Assembly (NCBI GenBank): GCA_964473555.1
Contig: CAYYPL010000011.1
Location: 1-61,443 of the forward strand
Source of the DNA: UBA11400 sp964473555
Lineage (GTDB): Bacteria; Bacteroidota; Rhodothermia; Balneolales; HLUCCA01
DNA length: 61,443 nt
Reading direction: 5' to 3'
Each line of letters starts with the position of its first letter. Position 1 is the stretch's first letter. A program made the translations under genes and the position numbers. Under the pieces are notes generated by a model. The model was not told the origin of the DNA, did not search any database, and saw nothing but the letters and a program-made list of their open reading frames with translations. This document shows positions 7,941 to 17,190 of the stretch, piece after piece.

Positions 7941-8854
7941 GTCAGCATACCGAATTATACATTACCAAGGCGTCGGGAGAGCGGTCGTTGTATGACCGTC
8001 AGAAGCTGATCCGTTCGATGGTTCGTTCGGGAGCTTCGGTACTGACCGCAGAAGATGTGGCATCGGATATTGAGCGCGACATCGAGCAGGGAATGTCGAC
8101 CCGTAAAATTTACAGTCGGGCGTTCAAGTTGCTTCGTCAAAGCTCGGTTAAAGTGGCAACACAGTACAATCTCAAGCATGCCATCATGTTACTCGGGCCT
8201 TCCGGATATCCGTTCGAGATGTTTGTAGGGGAGTTGTTTCGGGCCGAGGGCTACGAGGTCAAGGTGGGACAGATGATCAGGGGGAAATGTGTGCAGCATG
8301 AGGTGGACGTAGTTGCCTTTCGGGAGAATGCTTTAGTCTTGTGCGAATGCAAGTTCCGGAATCAGCCTGGATCAAAGACCGATGTCAAAGTAGCGTTGTA
8401 TGTGCATTCCCGGTTTAATGATCTGCGCAGTGAAATTGAGCCAGATGGGCAAAATTTCCTGAAAACCATGGGTTTTGGTCCGTTTGGAAGCAAGGGTCAT
8501 GCTTCTGGATACCATCCGGACCGGCCGATTTCAATGCAGGGCTGCATCGTGACCAATGCCAAGTTCACCGAAGATGCGGTTCAGTATGGAACCTGTTCGG
8601 ATATGTGTATGATTGGATGGGACCATGAGGGTCCGGAAAGTCTGCTGGGCCTGATCCGTCGCACCAAGCGTGTACCGGTCACCGTGCTGAAATCCATCTC
8701 GCACAACGAAATATCGCGGATTATTGCCCGGGGCATCGTAATTTGCAGGGATCTACATCAAAAAATAGATGTGGTAGATTCGTTGGGTATAGAAGAGGCA
8801 AAAAAACGCCGCTTGGTCACAGAACTTGAATACATTTTGGAGAATGGGTCATGA
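7937..8854 (+). CDS. ATP-cone domain protein with Mrr-like nuclease fold
   Basis: A 305-residue protein. Residues 5-88 are an ATP-cone (ITKASGERSLYDRQKLIRSM, later ATQYNLKHAIMLLG), the nucleotide-sensing module best known from ribonucleotide reductases and NrdR. Residues about 90-165 carry a PD-(D/E)xK nuclease core of the Mrr/restriction type IV kind: GYPFEMFVGELFRAEGY, then HEVDVV (Asp124) and LVLCECKF (Glu137, Lys139). The remaining 140 residues are unassigned and include two cysteines in GTCSDMC. The domain order suggests DNA cleavage controlled by (d)ATP level, which is inference. It overlaps mscS by 4 bp. Confidence 0.8.
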   Translation: MSQHTELYITKASGERSLYDRQKLIRSMVRSGASVLTAEDVASDIERDIEQGMSTRKIYSRAFKLLRQSSVKVATQYNLKHAIMLLGPSGYPFEMFVGELFRAEGYEVKVGQMIRGKCVQHEVDVVAFRENALVLCECKFRNQPGSKTDVKVALYVHSRFNDLRSEIEPDGQNFLKTMGFGPFGSKGHASGYHPDRPISMQGCIVTNAKFTEDAVQYGTCSDMCMIGWDHEGPESLLGLIRRTKRVPVTVLKSISHNEISRIIARGIVICRDLHQKIDVVDSLGIEEAKKRRLVTELEYILENGS

Positions 8855-9114
8855 GCCGGGAACAGTCAATGCACAGCACCTACTGGAAACGTCATTTACG
8901 CATCATTGCCACGCTTTTGGCGGTGTGGTTTGTGGTCTCGTTTGGATTAGGAATCATGTTGGCCGATTGGCTGGATCAGTTCAGAGTTGCGGGCTTTGGG
9001 CTTGGATTCTGGTTTGCTCAGCAGGGGTCGATGTATGCCTTTGTGGTCATTATTTTTGTGTACGTGTGGCTGACCAACCGTCTGGACCGTGAGTTTGACG
9101 TGGACGAGAAATAG
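8851..9114 (+). CDS. DUF4212 small subunit of a sodium:solute symporter
   Basis: An 87-residue protein with two transmembrane helices (about 19-39 and 56-77) and the family landmarks YWKRHLRI and GFWFAQQGSMYAFVVIIFVYVW. DUF4212 proteins are the small partner encoded directly upstream of VC_2705-type sodium:solute symporters, and that is exactly the arrangement here. It overlaps the preceding gene by 4 bp. Confidence 0.93.
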   Translation: MSREQSMHSTYWKRHLRIIATLLAVWFVVSFGLGIMLADWLDQFRVAGFGLGFWFAQQGSMYAFVVIIFVYVWLTNRLDREFDVDEK

Positions 9115-9142
9115 ATAGAAATACACACAACCGGAGTTGTTC

Positions 9143-10858
9143 ATGGATATCACTACCTGGACGTTTATTATCGTTGGACTGACCTTTGCGCTATACATCG
9201 GCATAGCGATATGGTCCAGGGCCTCAAGCACTTCACAGTTTTATGTAGCAGGTGGAGGAGTTCATCCGCTTGTGAATGGAATGGCCACTGCGGCTGACTG
9301 GATGTCGGCTGCCTCGTTTATTTCTATGGCTGGGATCATTGCATTTATGGGCCGCGATGGATCGGTGTATCTGATGGGATGGACTGGGGGGTATGTGTTG
9401 CTGGCCTTGCTTCTGGCTCCTTATCTGCGCAAGTTCGGTAAATTCACCGTGCCCGATTTTGTGGGAGACAGATATTATTCACAGACTGCGCGCATGGTCG
9501 CTGTTTTGTGTGCGCTGTTTGTGTCATTTACCTACGTCGCCGGACAAATGCGCGGGGTTGGGATCGTGTTTTCGCGGTTTTTGAATGTAGATATTGAGCT
9601 TGGAGTGATTTTCGGCATGATCATTGTGCTATTCTATGCCGTGTTGGGAGGGATGAAGGGCATCACCTACACGCAGGTGGCGCAATACTGCGTACTTATC
9701 TTTGCCTATCTGGTTCCGGTCATATACATCTCTATCATGATGACCGATAGCGTTATTCCGCAACTGGGATTTGGGGGGACACTCAGCGCTGAGCCTGGGG
9801 TTTATCTGCTTGATAAACTCAATCAGTTGCATACCGACCTGGGATTCGCCGAGTATACCTCGGGGATACGGTCTACGCACGATGTGTTTTTCATTACCAT
9901 GGCGCTGATGGTCGGAACGGCCGGGTTGCCACACGTCATTGTGCGCTTTTTCACGGTCCCCAGAGTCAAGGATGCGCGGATTTCGGCGGGATATGCTCTA
10001 TTGTTTATCGTAGCGTTGTATGCCACTGCTCCGGCTGTTGCAGCATTTGCGAAGACCAATCTGATTCAGACGGTCAATGGTGTTCCCTACGAGTCGGTTC
10101 CCGACTGGGTTACTAACTGGGAAAAGACCGGATTGATCGTTTTTGAGGATAAGAATCAGGATGGAATTATTAATTTCAATGCGGATCCCCAGACCAACGA
10201 GCTTCGGGTCGACCGCGACATCATTGTGCTAGCGAATCCGGAAATCGCCGGGCTTCCGAACTGGGTTGTTGGATTGGTTGCAGCAGGAGGGTTGGCTGCG
10301 GCACTGTCCACCGCCGCAGGACTCTTGCTTGTGATCTCCACATCGGTGTCGCGGGATTTCGTCAAACGCACGATGTATCCGATGATTTCTGATAAAAACG
10401 AACTTCGTATTGCCCGTATCGCGGCAGCTGGTGCGGTTATTTTGGCCGGATACTTCGGTGTGAATCCACCCGGATTCGTGGCACAGGTGGTGGCATTTGC
10501 CTTTGGACTAGCTGCTGCCTCCTTCTTTCCTGCCATCTTGCTCGGGATATTCTATAAACGCATGAATGCTGAGGGTGCCATAACCGGGATGGTGGTCGGG
10601 TTGCTCTTCACCATCATATACATTGTATATTTTGCCCTCTTAAATCCGGAACTCAATAACAAAGACCACTGGTGGTTCGGGATTTCACCCGAAGGCATCG
10701 GTACCATTGGTATGCTGTTGAATACAGCGGTGGCACTAACGGTAAGCCGATTTACTCCGCCACCTCCACCCGAAATACAGAAACTTGTTGAACGAATCCG
10801 GATTCCGCGTGAGCTCGATCCAAGTCAGGCTCCGATTGAGCGTATGGATATGCATTGA
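9143..10858 (+). CDS. Sodium:solute symporter, VC_2705 / ActP-like family
   Basis: A 571-residue membrane protein with about 13 hydrophobic segments. Features include FYVAGGGVHPLVNGMATAADWMSAASFI, a classic SSS N-terminus, and PHVIVRFFTVP, both typical of acetate/cation symporters. The ATG at 9143 has CCGGAG six bases upstream and is preferred to the TTG at 9137. Residues about 315-370 form a hydrophilic insert with DKNQDGIINFNADPQTNE, an EF-hand-like Asp-rich loop. With the DUF4212 subunit it probably imports a monocarboxylate such as acetate; the substrate is inferred from the family only. Confidence 0.9.
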   Translation: MDITTWTFIIVGLTFALYIGIAIWSRASSTSQFYVAGGGVHPLVNGMATAADWMSAASFISMAGIIAFMGRDGSVYLMGWTGGYVLLALLLAPYLRKFGKFTVPDFVGDRYYSQTARMVAVLCALFVSFTYVAGQMRGVGIVFSRFLNVDIELGVIFGMIIVLFYAVLGGMKGITYTQVAQYCVLIFAYLVPVIYISIMMTDSVIPQLGFGGTLSAEPGVYLLDKLNQLHTDLGFAEYTSGIRSTHDVFFITMALMVGTAGLPHVIVRFFTVPRVKDARISAGYALLFIVALYATAPAVAAFAKTNLIQTVNGVPYESVPDWVTNWEKTGLIVFEDKNQDGIINFNADPQTNELRVDRDIIVLANPEIAGLPNWVVGLVAAGGLAAALSTAAGLLLVISTSVSRDFVKRTMYPMISDKNELRIARIAAAGAVILAGYFGVNPPGFVAQVVAFAFGLAAASFFPAILLGIFYKRMNAEGAITGMVVGLLFTIIYIVYFALLNPELNNKDHWWFGISPEGIGTIGMLLNTAVALTVSRFTPPPPPEIQKLVERIRIPRELDPSQAPIERMDMH

Positions 10859-10895
10859 TGCCGGTTAGCTCCTGACTCAAGAAATCAGGATAAAA

Positions 10896-11708
10896 CTAGG
10901 GTCGCAACGGCGGATTATACCCCAGGTATTTCACAAATTGTGAATTATCTATGAGTTTTCCGGTTGAATGGTCATCTGCTTTGAATCTGGGAACAGTCAG
11001 ACCAAGATTCCGTGCTGCTTCGGAGTAAAATTCAATTCGGGTTGGATGCTCGCCCGAGCAGACATTCATCACCCGGAAGTCGGGTGGATCTGTGATTACT
11101 TTGAGTCCGGTTTCGATGAGATCATCGAGGTGGATCAGATTCACTGGTGCGTGCGGAGACGAAAGATCTGCGCGTCCGGAGAGGAATCTCGCCGGATGAC
11201 GATTCCCGCCATAAAGTCCGGCCAGTCGAAGGATCAGGTGGTTGGGATGCCGCGCAACCATTCCCTCAGCATGGATCAGTACGCGCCTTGGAGTACCGTG
11301 CCGGGCCACATCCAGATCCGGATCATTAGGAATGACACCAGGCTCGACATCCGACTCGACACACCAGTGATCTGGAGTGTCGCGATACACCGAAGTGGAG
11401 CTGCAAAAGATCATGCGTGACGTTTTTGGAAGCCGGTTGATCAGACGTTCCAGCGCGGGCACGTAATCAGGAATCCCTGAAGGTGGGACATTTACGAAGT
11501 ATACATCCGCCGGGGGAAGATGGGTATCAGCTCCCAACGTGTATAAGACAGGATGTATGCCTGATTGTCCGAGAGTTTTCAGTTTATCGGGGGAAGTGGT
11601 GGTCCCTGAAACCTTGAGCTGTTCGGAAACCAATCGTTTGGCCAGGGGATAACCCAGCCATCCGCATCCGATAATACAACTACTTGGTTTTGAATGGGTA
11701 ACAGACAC
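10896..11708 (-). CDS. YeeZ-like NAD(P)-binding SDR-family protein
   Basis: A 270-residue protein with an N-terminal Rossmann motif CIIGCGWLGYPLAKRL, followed by FCSSTSVYRD (Ser and Tyr region of extended SDRs) and ILRLAGLYGGNRHP. This matches the YeeZ group of atypical NAD(P)-dependent epimerase/dehydratases, whose substrate is unknown. It ends convergently 37 bp from the symporter stop. Confidence 0.8.
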   Translation of the reverse strand: MSVTHSKPSSCIIGCGWLGYPLAKRLVSEQLKVSGTTTSPDKLKTLGQSGIHPVLYTLGADTHLPPADVYFVNVPPSGIPDYVPALERLINRLPKTSRMIFCSSTSVYRDTPDHWCVESDVEPGVIPNDPDLDVARHGTPRRVLIHAEGMVARHPNHLILRLAGLYGGNRHPARFLSGRADLSSPHAPVNLIHLDDLIETGLKVITDPPDFRVMNVCSGEHPTRIEFYSEAARNLGLTVPRFKADDHSTGKLIDNSQFVKYLGYNPPLRP

Positions 11709-11821
11709 TATGCGGGTATTTTTTAAAGAAATTTAATTATGAAAAAAGCTTCAATAGTTAATGTCAGGCTGATTTTGGTGTGAATAAATCATTAATTCGG
11801 CACGATGTTTGATTGCGTTGA

Positions 11822-11851
11822 TTGAATTTAATGAAACTCTCCGTAATTTTG
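11822..11851 (+). promoter_or_regulatory. Promoter of the TonB-dependent receptor gene
   Basis: TTG (11822-11824) and TAATTTTG (11844-11851) are separated by 19 nt, matching TTG-N19-TAnnTTTG. The box lies 77 bp before the receptor start codon. Confidence 0.65.
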
Positions 11852-11927
11852 GGGCTGTCCGGGAACATTACACCTGGAAATTTGAGGATAAACCTACTGC
11901 ATTGCCACTACAAATCATAGCACAATC

Positions 11928-14900
11928 ATGAAGAAAATCTTACAATCTGCCTTTCTAATGGTCTGTGCGCTACTCGTAACCGGAATAACAGCCGGGAATC
12001 TGTACGCACAGGGTGTCACGACCTCCACACTTGTTGGAACTGTCGTAGTCGAAGAAACAGGTGAACCGTTAACAGGTGCCAACATTGTTGCCATTCACGT
12101 TCCATCTGGAACCACTTACGGAGCATCTGCTGATGTTGATGGAAACTTTCGTATTCCAAACATGCGTGTCGGTGGTCCATACACTGTTCGTATCTCCTTC
12201 ACTGGATTCAACAGTGTTGAATACACGGAATTATTCCTTCGTTTGGGTGAAACTGAGCGACTGAATGCTTCTTTATCAGAGCGTTCACTTGAGCTCGATG
12301 AGATCACCGTTTCTGCACGTGCAGGATCTGCCGGGATGTCATCAGGAACATCAACCCAAATCTCCTCAACAACCATTTCAACACTTCCTACCCTCAACCG
12401 GAATATCAATGATTTCCTTCGTACTGCACCACAATCGAGTGGCTATGGAGGAGACGGTATTACTTTTGCGGGGATGAACAACCGTTTCAATGCGATTTAC
12501 ATTGACGGTGCGGTAAACAACGACGTATTTGGACTTGCATCCAGTGGAACCAACGGTGGTCAGACCGGGATTTCTCCGTTTTCCCTCGACATCATTGATC
12601 AGCTCCAGGTAGTTGTATCGCCTTATGATGTAACCCTTGGTGGATTTGCGGGTGGTGGTATCAACGCCGTAACCAAATCAGGAACCAACACCTACACTGC
12701 ATCAGCGTATCGTTTTGTCCAGAATGAAGGATTAGTTGGTAAGACCAACAAAACGGCTGCCGATCGTATCAATGCCGAGCGTGAGCGAGTAGCGGACTTC
12801 GTACAGAGCTCTTATGGTCTGTCTTTGGGTGGTCCGGTTATCAAAGATAAATTATTCTTCTTCCTCAACGCTGAAATCCAGGATGACGAGACTCCTCGTC
12901 CATTCAACGTGAGTGAGTATACCTCAGTTGCAGGTCGTGCATCAGCTGCGGACCTTGAGAATCTGAGAAATTTTGTCAAGAACAACTACGGTTATGACCC
13001 AGGATCTTATGGTGACGTTCAGGGTGCACTTGAAGGAACCAAATTGTTCGCCAAGTTAGACTATAACATCAATCGTGATCACCGTTTGACCTTACGTCAT
13101 CAGTACACGAATGCCGAGCAATACAACCGTTTTGCGAGCAACAGCAGAACCATCAACTTCGCGGACAACGGAATTTTCTTCCCATCCAAAACCAATTCGT
13201 CTGCGTTGGAGTTGAACTCTATGTTCGGTAATCAGTACTCCAATAACCTGACCCTGAGCTATGTGACCGTTCGTGACAACCGCAGATGGTTGGGTGATCC
13301 GTTCCCGTATGTCATCATCAACGATGTGTCCGGTGGCCAGATCAGAATGGGTACCGAGCCATTCTCCACAGCAAACCAGCTGGATCAGAATATCTTCTCG
13401 ATCACCAACAATTTCCAGATGTTCCGTGGCAACCATACAATTACCATTGGTACGCACAATGAGTTCTACTATATGTACAACTTGTTCATTCCACAGAACT
13501 TTGGTCAGTACACGTACAGAAGCATTAGTGACTTCCTGAACAACGCACGCCCATCAGCCTACAACCGTGGGTATTCACTGGTTGATAACATCACTGGACC
13601 TGGTTCCAAGGCAGCGGCTGAGTTCAATGCGATGCAGCTTGGATTCTATGTACAGGATGAGTGGAATGTTAACAGTAACCTCGTGCTTACTTATGGATTG
13701 AGAGTGGATGTGCCCATCATCACAGATGATCCAGCAGATGACGGCCTGATCAATACAGCCCTTCAGACCATGGGTCAGTTCTATGATGTAGCCAAAAATG
13801 CTCGCGGGGGATCTGCTCCAGACGGACAAATCATGTGGTCTCCACGTGTCGGATTTACCTATAGCACTGCTAATGACATGGAAATGGTCGTTCGTGGTGG
13901 TCTGGGAGTATTTACCAGCCGTATCCCATTCGTATGGCCGGGTGCGATGTTCAACGAAAACGGTGTAACGCGTGGAACAGTAAACTTGAGCAACCTTCCT
14001 GGAGATCTTTACCAGGGATTCCGTGCTGATTACCAGAACCAGTACATCAATCCGAATATCTCCTTGCCACAAGGTGATATCAGTTTGTTCACCAAGGATT
14101 TCAAATATCCACAGGTATTCCGTTCCAACCTTGCTACCGACTTTGTGTTGCCATTTGACATCCGTACCACGGTTGAAGCGATCTATACCAAGACCCTCAA
14201 CAACCTGTACTACACTCAGGTCAACTCAAATCCGACTGTACGTACCCGTTGGACTGGCACTCCAGACAATCGTCCGTTATATGCCAACTCGAACATCGTC
14301 AATCAGTACTCTGCTGTCTATCTCGCGGCTAATACCTCTGAGGGTTACAGCTACAACCTGGCAGTAAGCTTTGCGAAAACATTCGACTTCGGATTGGATG
14401 CTACTCTCGCATACTCGTACAACGATTCCTATTCTCTGGCTGACAACACGTCATCACAGAACTCTTCTCAGTGGAGAGGTCAGGTTCACCAGTTCAGTCG
14501 TAATGATCCAACTTATGGTCGCTCCGACTTCGCAGCCGGTCACCGCGTGATCACTGCCCTGAACTACCGTTTCAACTGGACTGGCGACCGCAACAATGCG
14601 ACGACCATCTCCTTGTTCATGAACGCTCAGTCGGGTGTACCATATTCTTATGTAATGGGTGGAGCTAATAACGTAATGACCGAGCGTGGAAGTACCAGTC
14701 AAAACCGTACTTTGGCCTACATTCCAGCCAGCCGTAACGAAATCAACCTTGTACCCGTTGGAAACCTCACTGCTGATCAGCAATGGACCAACCTGAACAA
14801 CTATATCGAAAACAGCAACTATCTGAGCAGCCGTCGTGGTAAATATGCTGAGAAAAACGGTGCATGGGCTCCGTTCACAGCAATTTTCGACATCGGTGTG

Positions 14901-15185
14901 CGTCAGGATGTGGGTATCAACGTAGGTGGTCAGCGTCACAGACTGCAGTTATCTGCCGATATCGTGAACGTAGCCAACATGCTCAATCCTGAGTGGGGTG
15001 TTCAGTACACCGTTCCAGGTTCTTTCAACAACTATGAGTTATACAACTTCGCGGGATACGAAGCTGATGGCACTACGCCTAAGTTCACCTACACCGGGAC
15101 AAAAACAAACCAGGACTCATTTAACATCGCAAGCTTGACTTCACGATGGAGAATGCAGTTTGGTGTCAGATATATGTTCAACTAA
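11928..15185 (+). CDS. TonB-dependent receptor with carboxypeptidase-regulatory N-terminal domain
   Basis: A 1085-residue outer-membrane protein. A signal peptide (1-27, ending NLYAQG) is followed by a carboxypeptidase-regulatory-like domain (about 30-125: GTVVVEETGEPLTGANIVA, FRIPNMRVGGPYTVRISFTGF). A plug region follows with NRNINDFLRTAPQSSGYGG and GGFAGGGINAVTKSG, then a long beta barrel ending in the aromatic FGVRYMFN. This is the Oar-like type of receptor. No SusD-like partner is next to it, so a role in glycan uptake is not supported; the ligand is unknown. It has its own promoter upstream and terminator downstream. Confidence 0.92.
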   Translation: MKKILQSAFLMVCALLVTGITAGNLYAQGVTTSTLVGTVVVEETGEPLTGANIVAIHVPSGTTYGASADVDGNFRIPNMRVGGPYTVRISFTGFNSVEYTELFLRLGETERLNASLSERSLELDEITVSARAGSAGMSSGTSTQISSTTISTLPTLNRNINDFLRTAPQSSGYGGDGITFAGMNNRFNAIYIDGAVNNDVFGLASSGTNGGQTGISPFSLDIIDQLQVVVSPYDVTLGGFAGGGINAVTKSGTNTYTASAYRFVQNEGLVGKTNKTAADRINAERERVADFVQSSYGLSLGGPVIKDKLFFFLNAEIQDDETPRPFNVSEYTSVAGRASAADLENLRNFVKNNYGYDPGSYGDVQGALEGTKLFAKLDYNINRDHRLTLRHQYTNAEQYNRFASNSRTINFADNGIFFPSKTNSSALELNSMFGNQYSNNLTLSYVTVRDNRRWLGDPFPYVIINDVSGGQIRMGTEPFSTANQLDQNIFSITNNFQMFRGNHTITIGTHNEFYYMYNLFIPQNFGQYTYRSISDFLNNARPSAYNRGYSLVDNITGPGSKAAAEFNAMQLGFYVQDEWNVNSNLVLTYGLRVDVPIITDDPADDGLINTALQTMGQFYDVAKNARGGSAPDGQIMWSPRVGFTYSTANDMEMVVRGGLGVFTSRIPFVWPGAMFNENGVTRGTVNLSNLPGDLYQGFRADYQNQYINPNISLPQGDISLFTKDFKYPQVFRSNLATDFVLPFDIRTTVEAIYTKTLNNLYYTQVNSNPTVRTRWTGTPDNRPLYANSNIVNQYSAVYLAANTSEGYSYNLAVSFAKTFDFGLDATLAYSYNDSYSLADNTSSQNSSQWRGQVHQFSRNDPTYGRSDFAAGHRVITALNYRFNWTGDRNNATTISLFMNAQSGVPYSYVMGGANNVMTERGSTSQNRTLAYIPASRNEINLVPVGNLTADQQWTNLNNYIENSNYLSSRRGKYAEKNGAWAPFTAIFDIGVRQDVGINVGGQRHRLQLSADIVNVANMLNPEWGVQYTVPGSFNNYELYNFAGYEADGTTPKFTYTGTKTNQDSFNIASLTSRWRMQFGVRYMFN

Positions 15186-15201
15186 GCGATTTGAACAAAC
15201 A

Positions 15202-15236
15202 AAAAAAGGCTCCTTAGGGGGCCTTTTTTGTTTTTT
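15202..15236 (+). terminator. Rho-independent terminator after the TonB receptor
   Basis: AAAAAAGGCTCC (15202-15213) pairs with GGGGCCTTTTTT (15218-15229) around loop TTAG, then GTTTTTT follows. It starts 16 bp after the stop codon. Confidence 0.9.
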
Positions 15237-15243
15237 CGGAATT

Positions 15244-15286
15244 GAGATAAGAGATAAGAGATAAGAGATAAGAGATAAGAGATAAG
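15244..15286 (+). repeat. GAGATAA heptamer array, left of assembly gap
   Basis: Six perfect copies of GAGATAA plus one base, directly after the terminator tail and the word CGGAATT, and cut by the N gap. The same unit occurs twice near fbpC (48027-48040, opposite orientation). Confidence 0.95.
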
Positions 15287-15386
15287 NNNNNNNNNNNNNN
15301 NNNNNNNNNNNNNNNNNNNNNNNNNNNNNNNNNNNNNNNNNNNNNNNNNNNNNNNNNNNNNNNNNNNNNNNNNNNNNNNNNNNNNN
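15287..15386. other. Assembly gap of exactly 100 N
   Basis: Exactly 100 undetermined bases, the usual placeholder for a gap of unknown length. The 55 bases before it (15232-15286) are identical to the 55 bases after it (15387-15441). The real gap may be zero or a longer heptamer array. Confidence 0.99.
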
Positions 15387-15398
15387 TTTTTCGGAATT

Positions 15399-15447
15399 GA
15401 GATAAGAGATAAGAGATAAGAGATAAGAGATAAGAGATAAGGGATAA
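15399..15447 (+). repeat. GAGATAA heptamer array, right of assembly gap
   Basis: Six perfect GAGATAA copies and one variant GGGATAA, preceded by the same TTTTTCGGAATT as on the left side. It then fades into AAAAGAAAAGAG. Confidence 0.95.
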
Positions 15448-15631
15448 AAGAAAAGAGTGCGGTAAAGCGGTGCATCAGTTGAGCGGTAGAGCGTTATCTT
15501 TTTACGCGGCAACGCCGCTGTTCTGATGGCGCAGCCATTCTGATTAGTTTCCCACCGACCAAATACTTACCAATTCCAAAAACTCTCTTATCACTTTTCT
15601 GTTATCACTTTTCTGTTCGCGAAGCGAACAA
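15448..15631. repeat. Repeat-rich stretch downstream of mnmE with mini-hairpins
   Basis: No gene is visible between the heptamer array and the mnmE stop. The stretch holds GCGGC-aac-GCCGC (15506-15518), ATGGC-gca-GCCAT (15526-15538), two perfect copies of the 14-mer TTATCACTTTTCTG (15588-15615), and TGTTCGC-gaa-GCGAACA (15614-15630), which ends 1 base before the mnmE stop. Read on the minus strand, the last hairpin immediately follows the mnmE stop codon but has no T tract, so it is not a standard terminator. Confidence 0.85.
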
Positions 15632-17008
15632 TTATTTACCGATACAGAACCGTGAAAAGATCGAGTCCAGCAGATCTTCGGTGGTGATGGACCCCGTGAT
15701 GGTGCCCAACTCCTGCAACCCCGCACGTAGATCGATGCTCACGAAGTCACCCGTTGTTCCAGAATCCAGCGCTCTCAGGGCATCACTCAGATGCTGATGC
15801 GTCTTCTCGAGCGCGTCCCGATGCCGAGTCGAGGTAACGAGAAGTCCCGAGGTATCGATGTCCTTGTTCTGCATTACAGCCGATTTCATAAGCTGCTTTA
15901 GCTCTTCCATTCCCTGACCAGTCTTTGCTGAAATCACCAGATCGAACTTCGATTCCAGCTCCGGATTCACACTCGAGTCCACCTTGTTTCCCACCGCAAT
16001 GATCGATTTGGACCTGTACCGGTCACGCAGCTCCCCGACCAAATCCAACTCACTGGATGAAATCCGTTCCGATAAATCCTTCAGGTACACAATCAGATCC
16101 GCCGCATCCATGGCCTTGTGTGACCGCTTAACTCCCTCAGCTTCAATCACGTCATCGGTTTCCCGAAGTCCTGCTGTATCGGTCAGCGTAAACAGCACCC
16201 CGTCCAGACTCCAGTCAGACTCAATCACATCTCTGGTAGTTCCCGCAATAGCGGAAACAATCGCACGGTCTTTACCCATCAATGCATTCAGCAACGTTGA
16301 TTTCCCTGCATTCGGCTTACCCACAAAGACGGTCCGAATACCGTGCTTGACCAGCCGACCCGTTTCGTAGGTCGCTAATAAGCTCACGATTTCATCCAGC
16401 AACTCGCGAATCAGCTTTCGAAGCTGGTCCCGACTGGCAAACTCCACGTCTTCTTCAATGAAATCCAGTTCCAGCTCAACCAGCGCTGTGGCATCGATGA
16501 TCTGCTGACGAAACCGGGCAACGTGCTTACCCAGCGCTCCATCGAGCTGCTGCTGAGCGGCTTCGACCGCCTTTCGACTCTTGGCATGGATCAGGTCCGC
16601 AACGGCTTCCGCCTGACTCAGTTCCATTTTTCCGTTCAAAAACGCCCGCTGTGTGAACTCGCCCGGTTCGGCAGCGCGAACGCCTGTTGCAAGTACCGTT
16701 TCCAGTACTTGCTGGGTTACCAAGACGCCACCGTGGCACGAAATCTCGACGGTGTCCTCACCGGTGTAGGATTTCGGTGCGCGAAATATCGTTGCCACAA
16801 CTTCGTCGATCTTTTTACCAGATGCAGTCAGATGTCCAAAATGGACAGTATGCGATGGAACCGTAGTTAAATCTTTGCCACGAAATATCGTTGCAATTTT
16901 CTCGATCGCATGTTGTCCGGAAACACGGATAACCGCGATTCCCCCTTCACCAACCGGGGTGGCAATGGCCGCAATCGGATCGCGTTGTAAGATGGTCTGT
17001 GCTTGCAT
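15632..17008 (-). CDS. mnmE: tRNA modification GTPase MnmE
   Basis: A 458-residue protein, the normal length. The N-terminal formyl-THF-binding domain contains TPVGEGGIAVIRVSG. The central G domain has GKPNAGKST (230-238), GTTRD (256-260), DTAG (277-280) and NKVD (about 342), and the C-terminus is the invariant CIGK with the catalytic Cys455. With MnmG it installs the cmnm5 group on U34 of tRNAs. It is convergent with the TonB receptor; a hairpin and a 14-mer repeat begin one base after its stop. Confidence 0.97.
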   Translation of the reverse strand: MQAQTILQRDPIAAIATPVGEGGIAVIRVSGQHAIEKIATIFRGKDLTTVPSHTVHFGHLTASGKKIDEVVATIFRAPKSYTGEDTVEISCHGGVLVTQQVLETVLATGVRAAEPGEFTQRAFLNGKMELSQAEAVADLIHAKSRKAVEAAQQQLDGALGKHVARFRQQIIDATALVELELDFIEEDVEFASRDQLRKLIRELLDEIVSLLATYETGRLVKHGIRTVFVGKPNAGKSTLLNALMGKDRAIVSAIAGTTRDVIESDWSLDGVLFTLTDTAGLRETDDVIEAEGVKRSHKAMDAADLIVYLKDLSERISSSELDLVGELRDRYRSKSIIAVGNKVDSSVNPELESKFDLVISAKTGQGMEELKQLMKSAVMQNKDIDTSGLLVTSTRHRDALEKTHQHLSDALRALDSGTTGDFVSIDLRAGLQELGTITGSITTEDLLDSIFSRFCIGK

Positions 17009-17080
17009 CGTACTAAGATAGGAACTTCTTCCGAATTAATGGTTCGATCGTAATTTGACCGTGTGCCAAGAATAACTCAA

Positions 17081-17155
17081 AGCAGATGTAAAAAAATCCG
17101 ATTTATCTGCTATTTTGCACCGTCGAAGAGGTGGAGCCTGGGTCAATCTGGCTCC
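17081..17155. promoter_or_regulatory. Two inverted repeats upstream of the symporter gene
   Basis: AGCAGAT (17081-17087) and ATCTGCT (17105-17111) form a 7-bp inverted repeat that abuts TATTTTG, a near match to the -7 box. GGAGCC (17133-17138) and GGCTCC (17150-17155) form a second one in the probable leader. They may be an operator and a leader hairpin; no known riboswitch is recognised. Confidence 0.35.
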
Positions 17156-17190
17156 CCGTTGAACTTACATCAAAATCAAAGTCATTCATT

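Noticed and set aside
11738..11782. Short frame MKKASIVNVRLILV upstream of the TonB receptor
   Set aside because: Only 14 codons, located before the promoter of the receptor and without a ribosome binding site.
15141..15512. Minus-strand open frames running through the N gap and the heptamer array (repeats of YLLSLIS)
   Set aside because: They cross 100 undetermined bases and translate a 7-bp repeat, which gives a periodic peptide in all stop-free frames. No start signal or homology.
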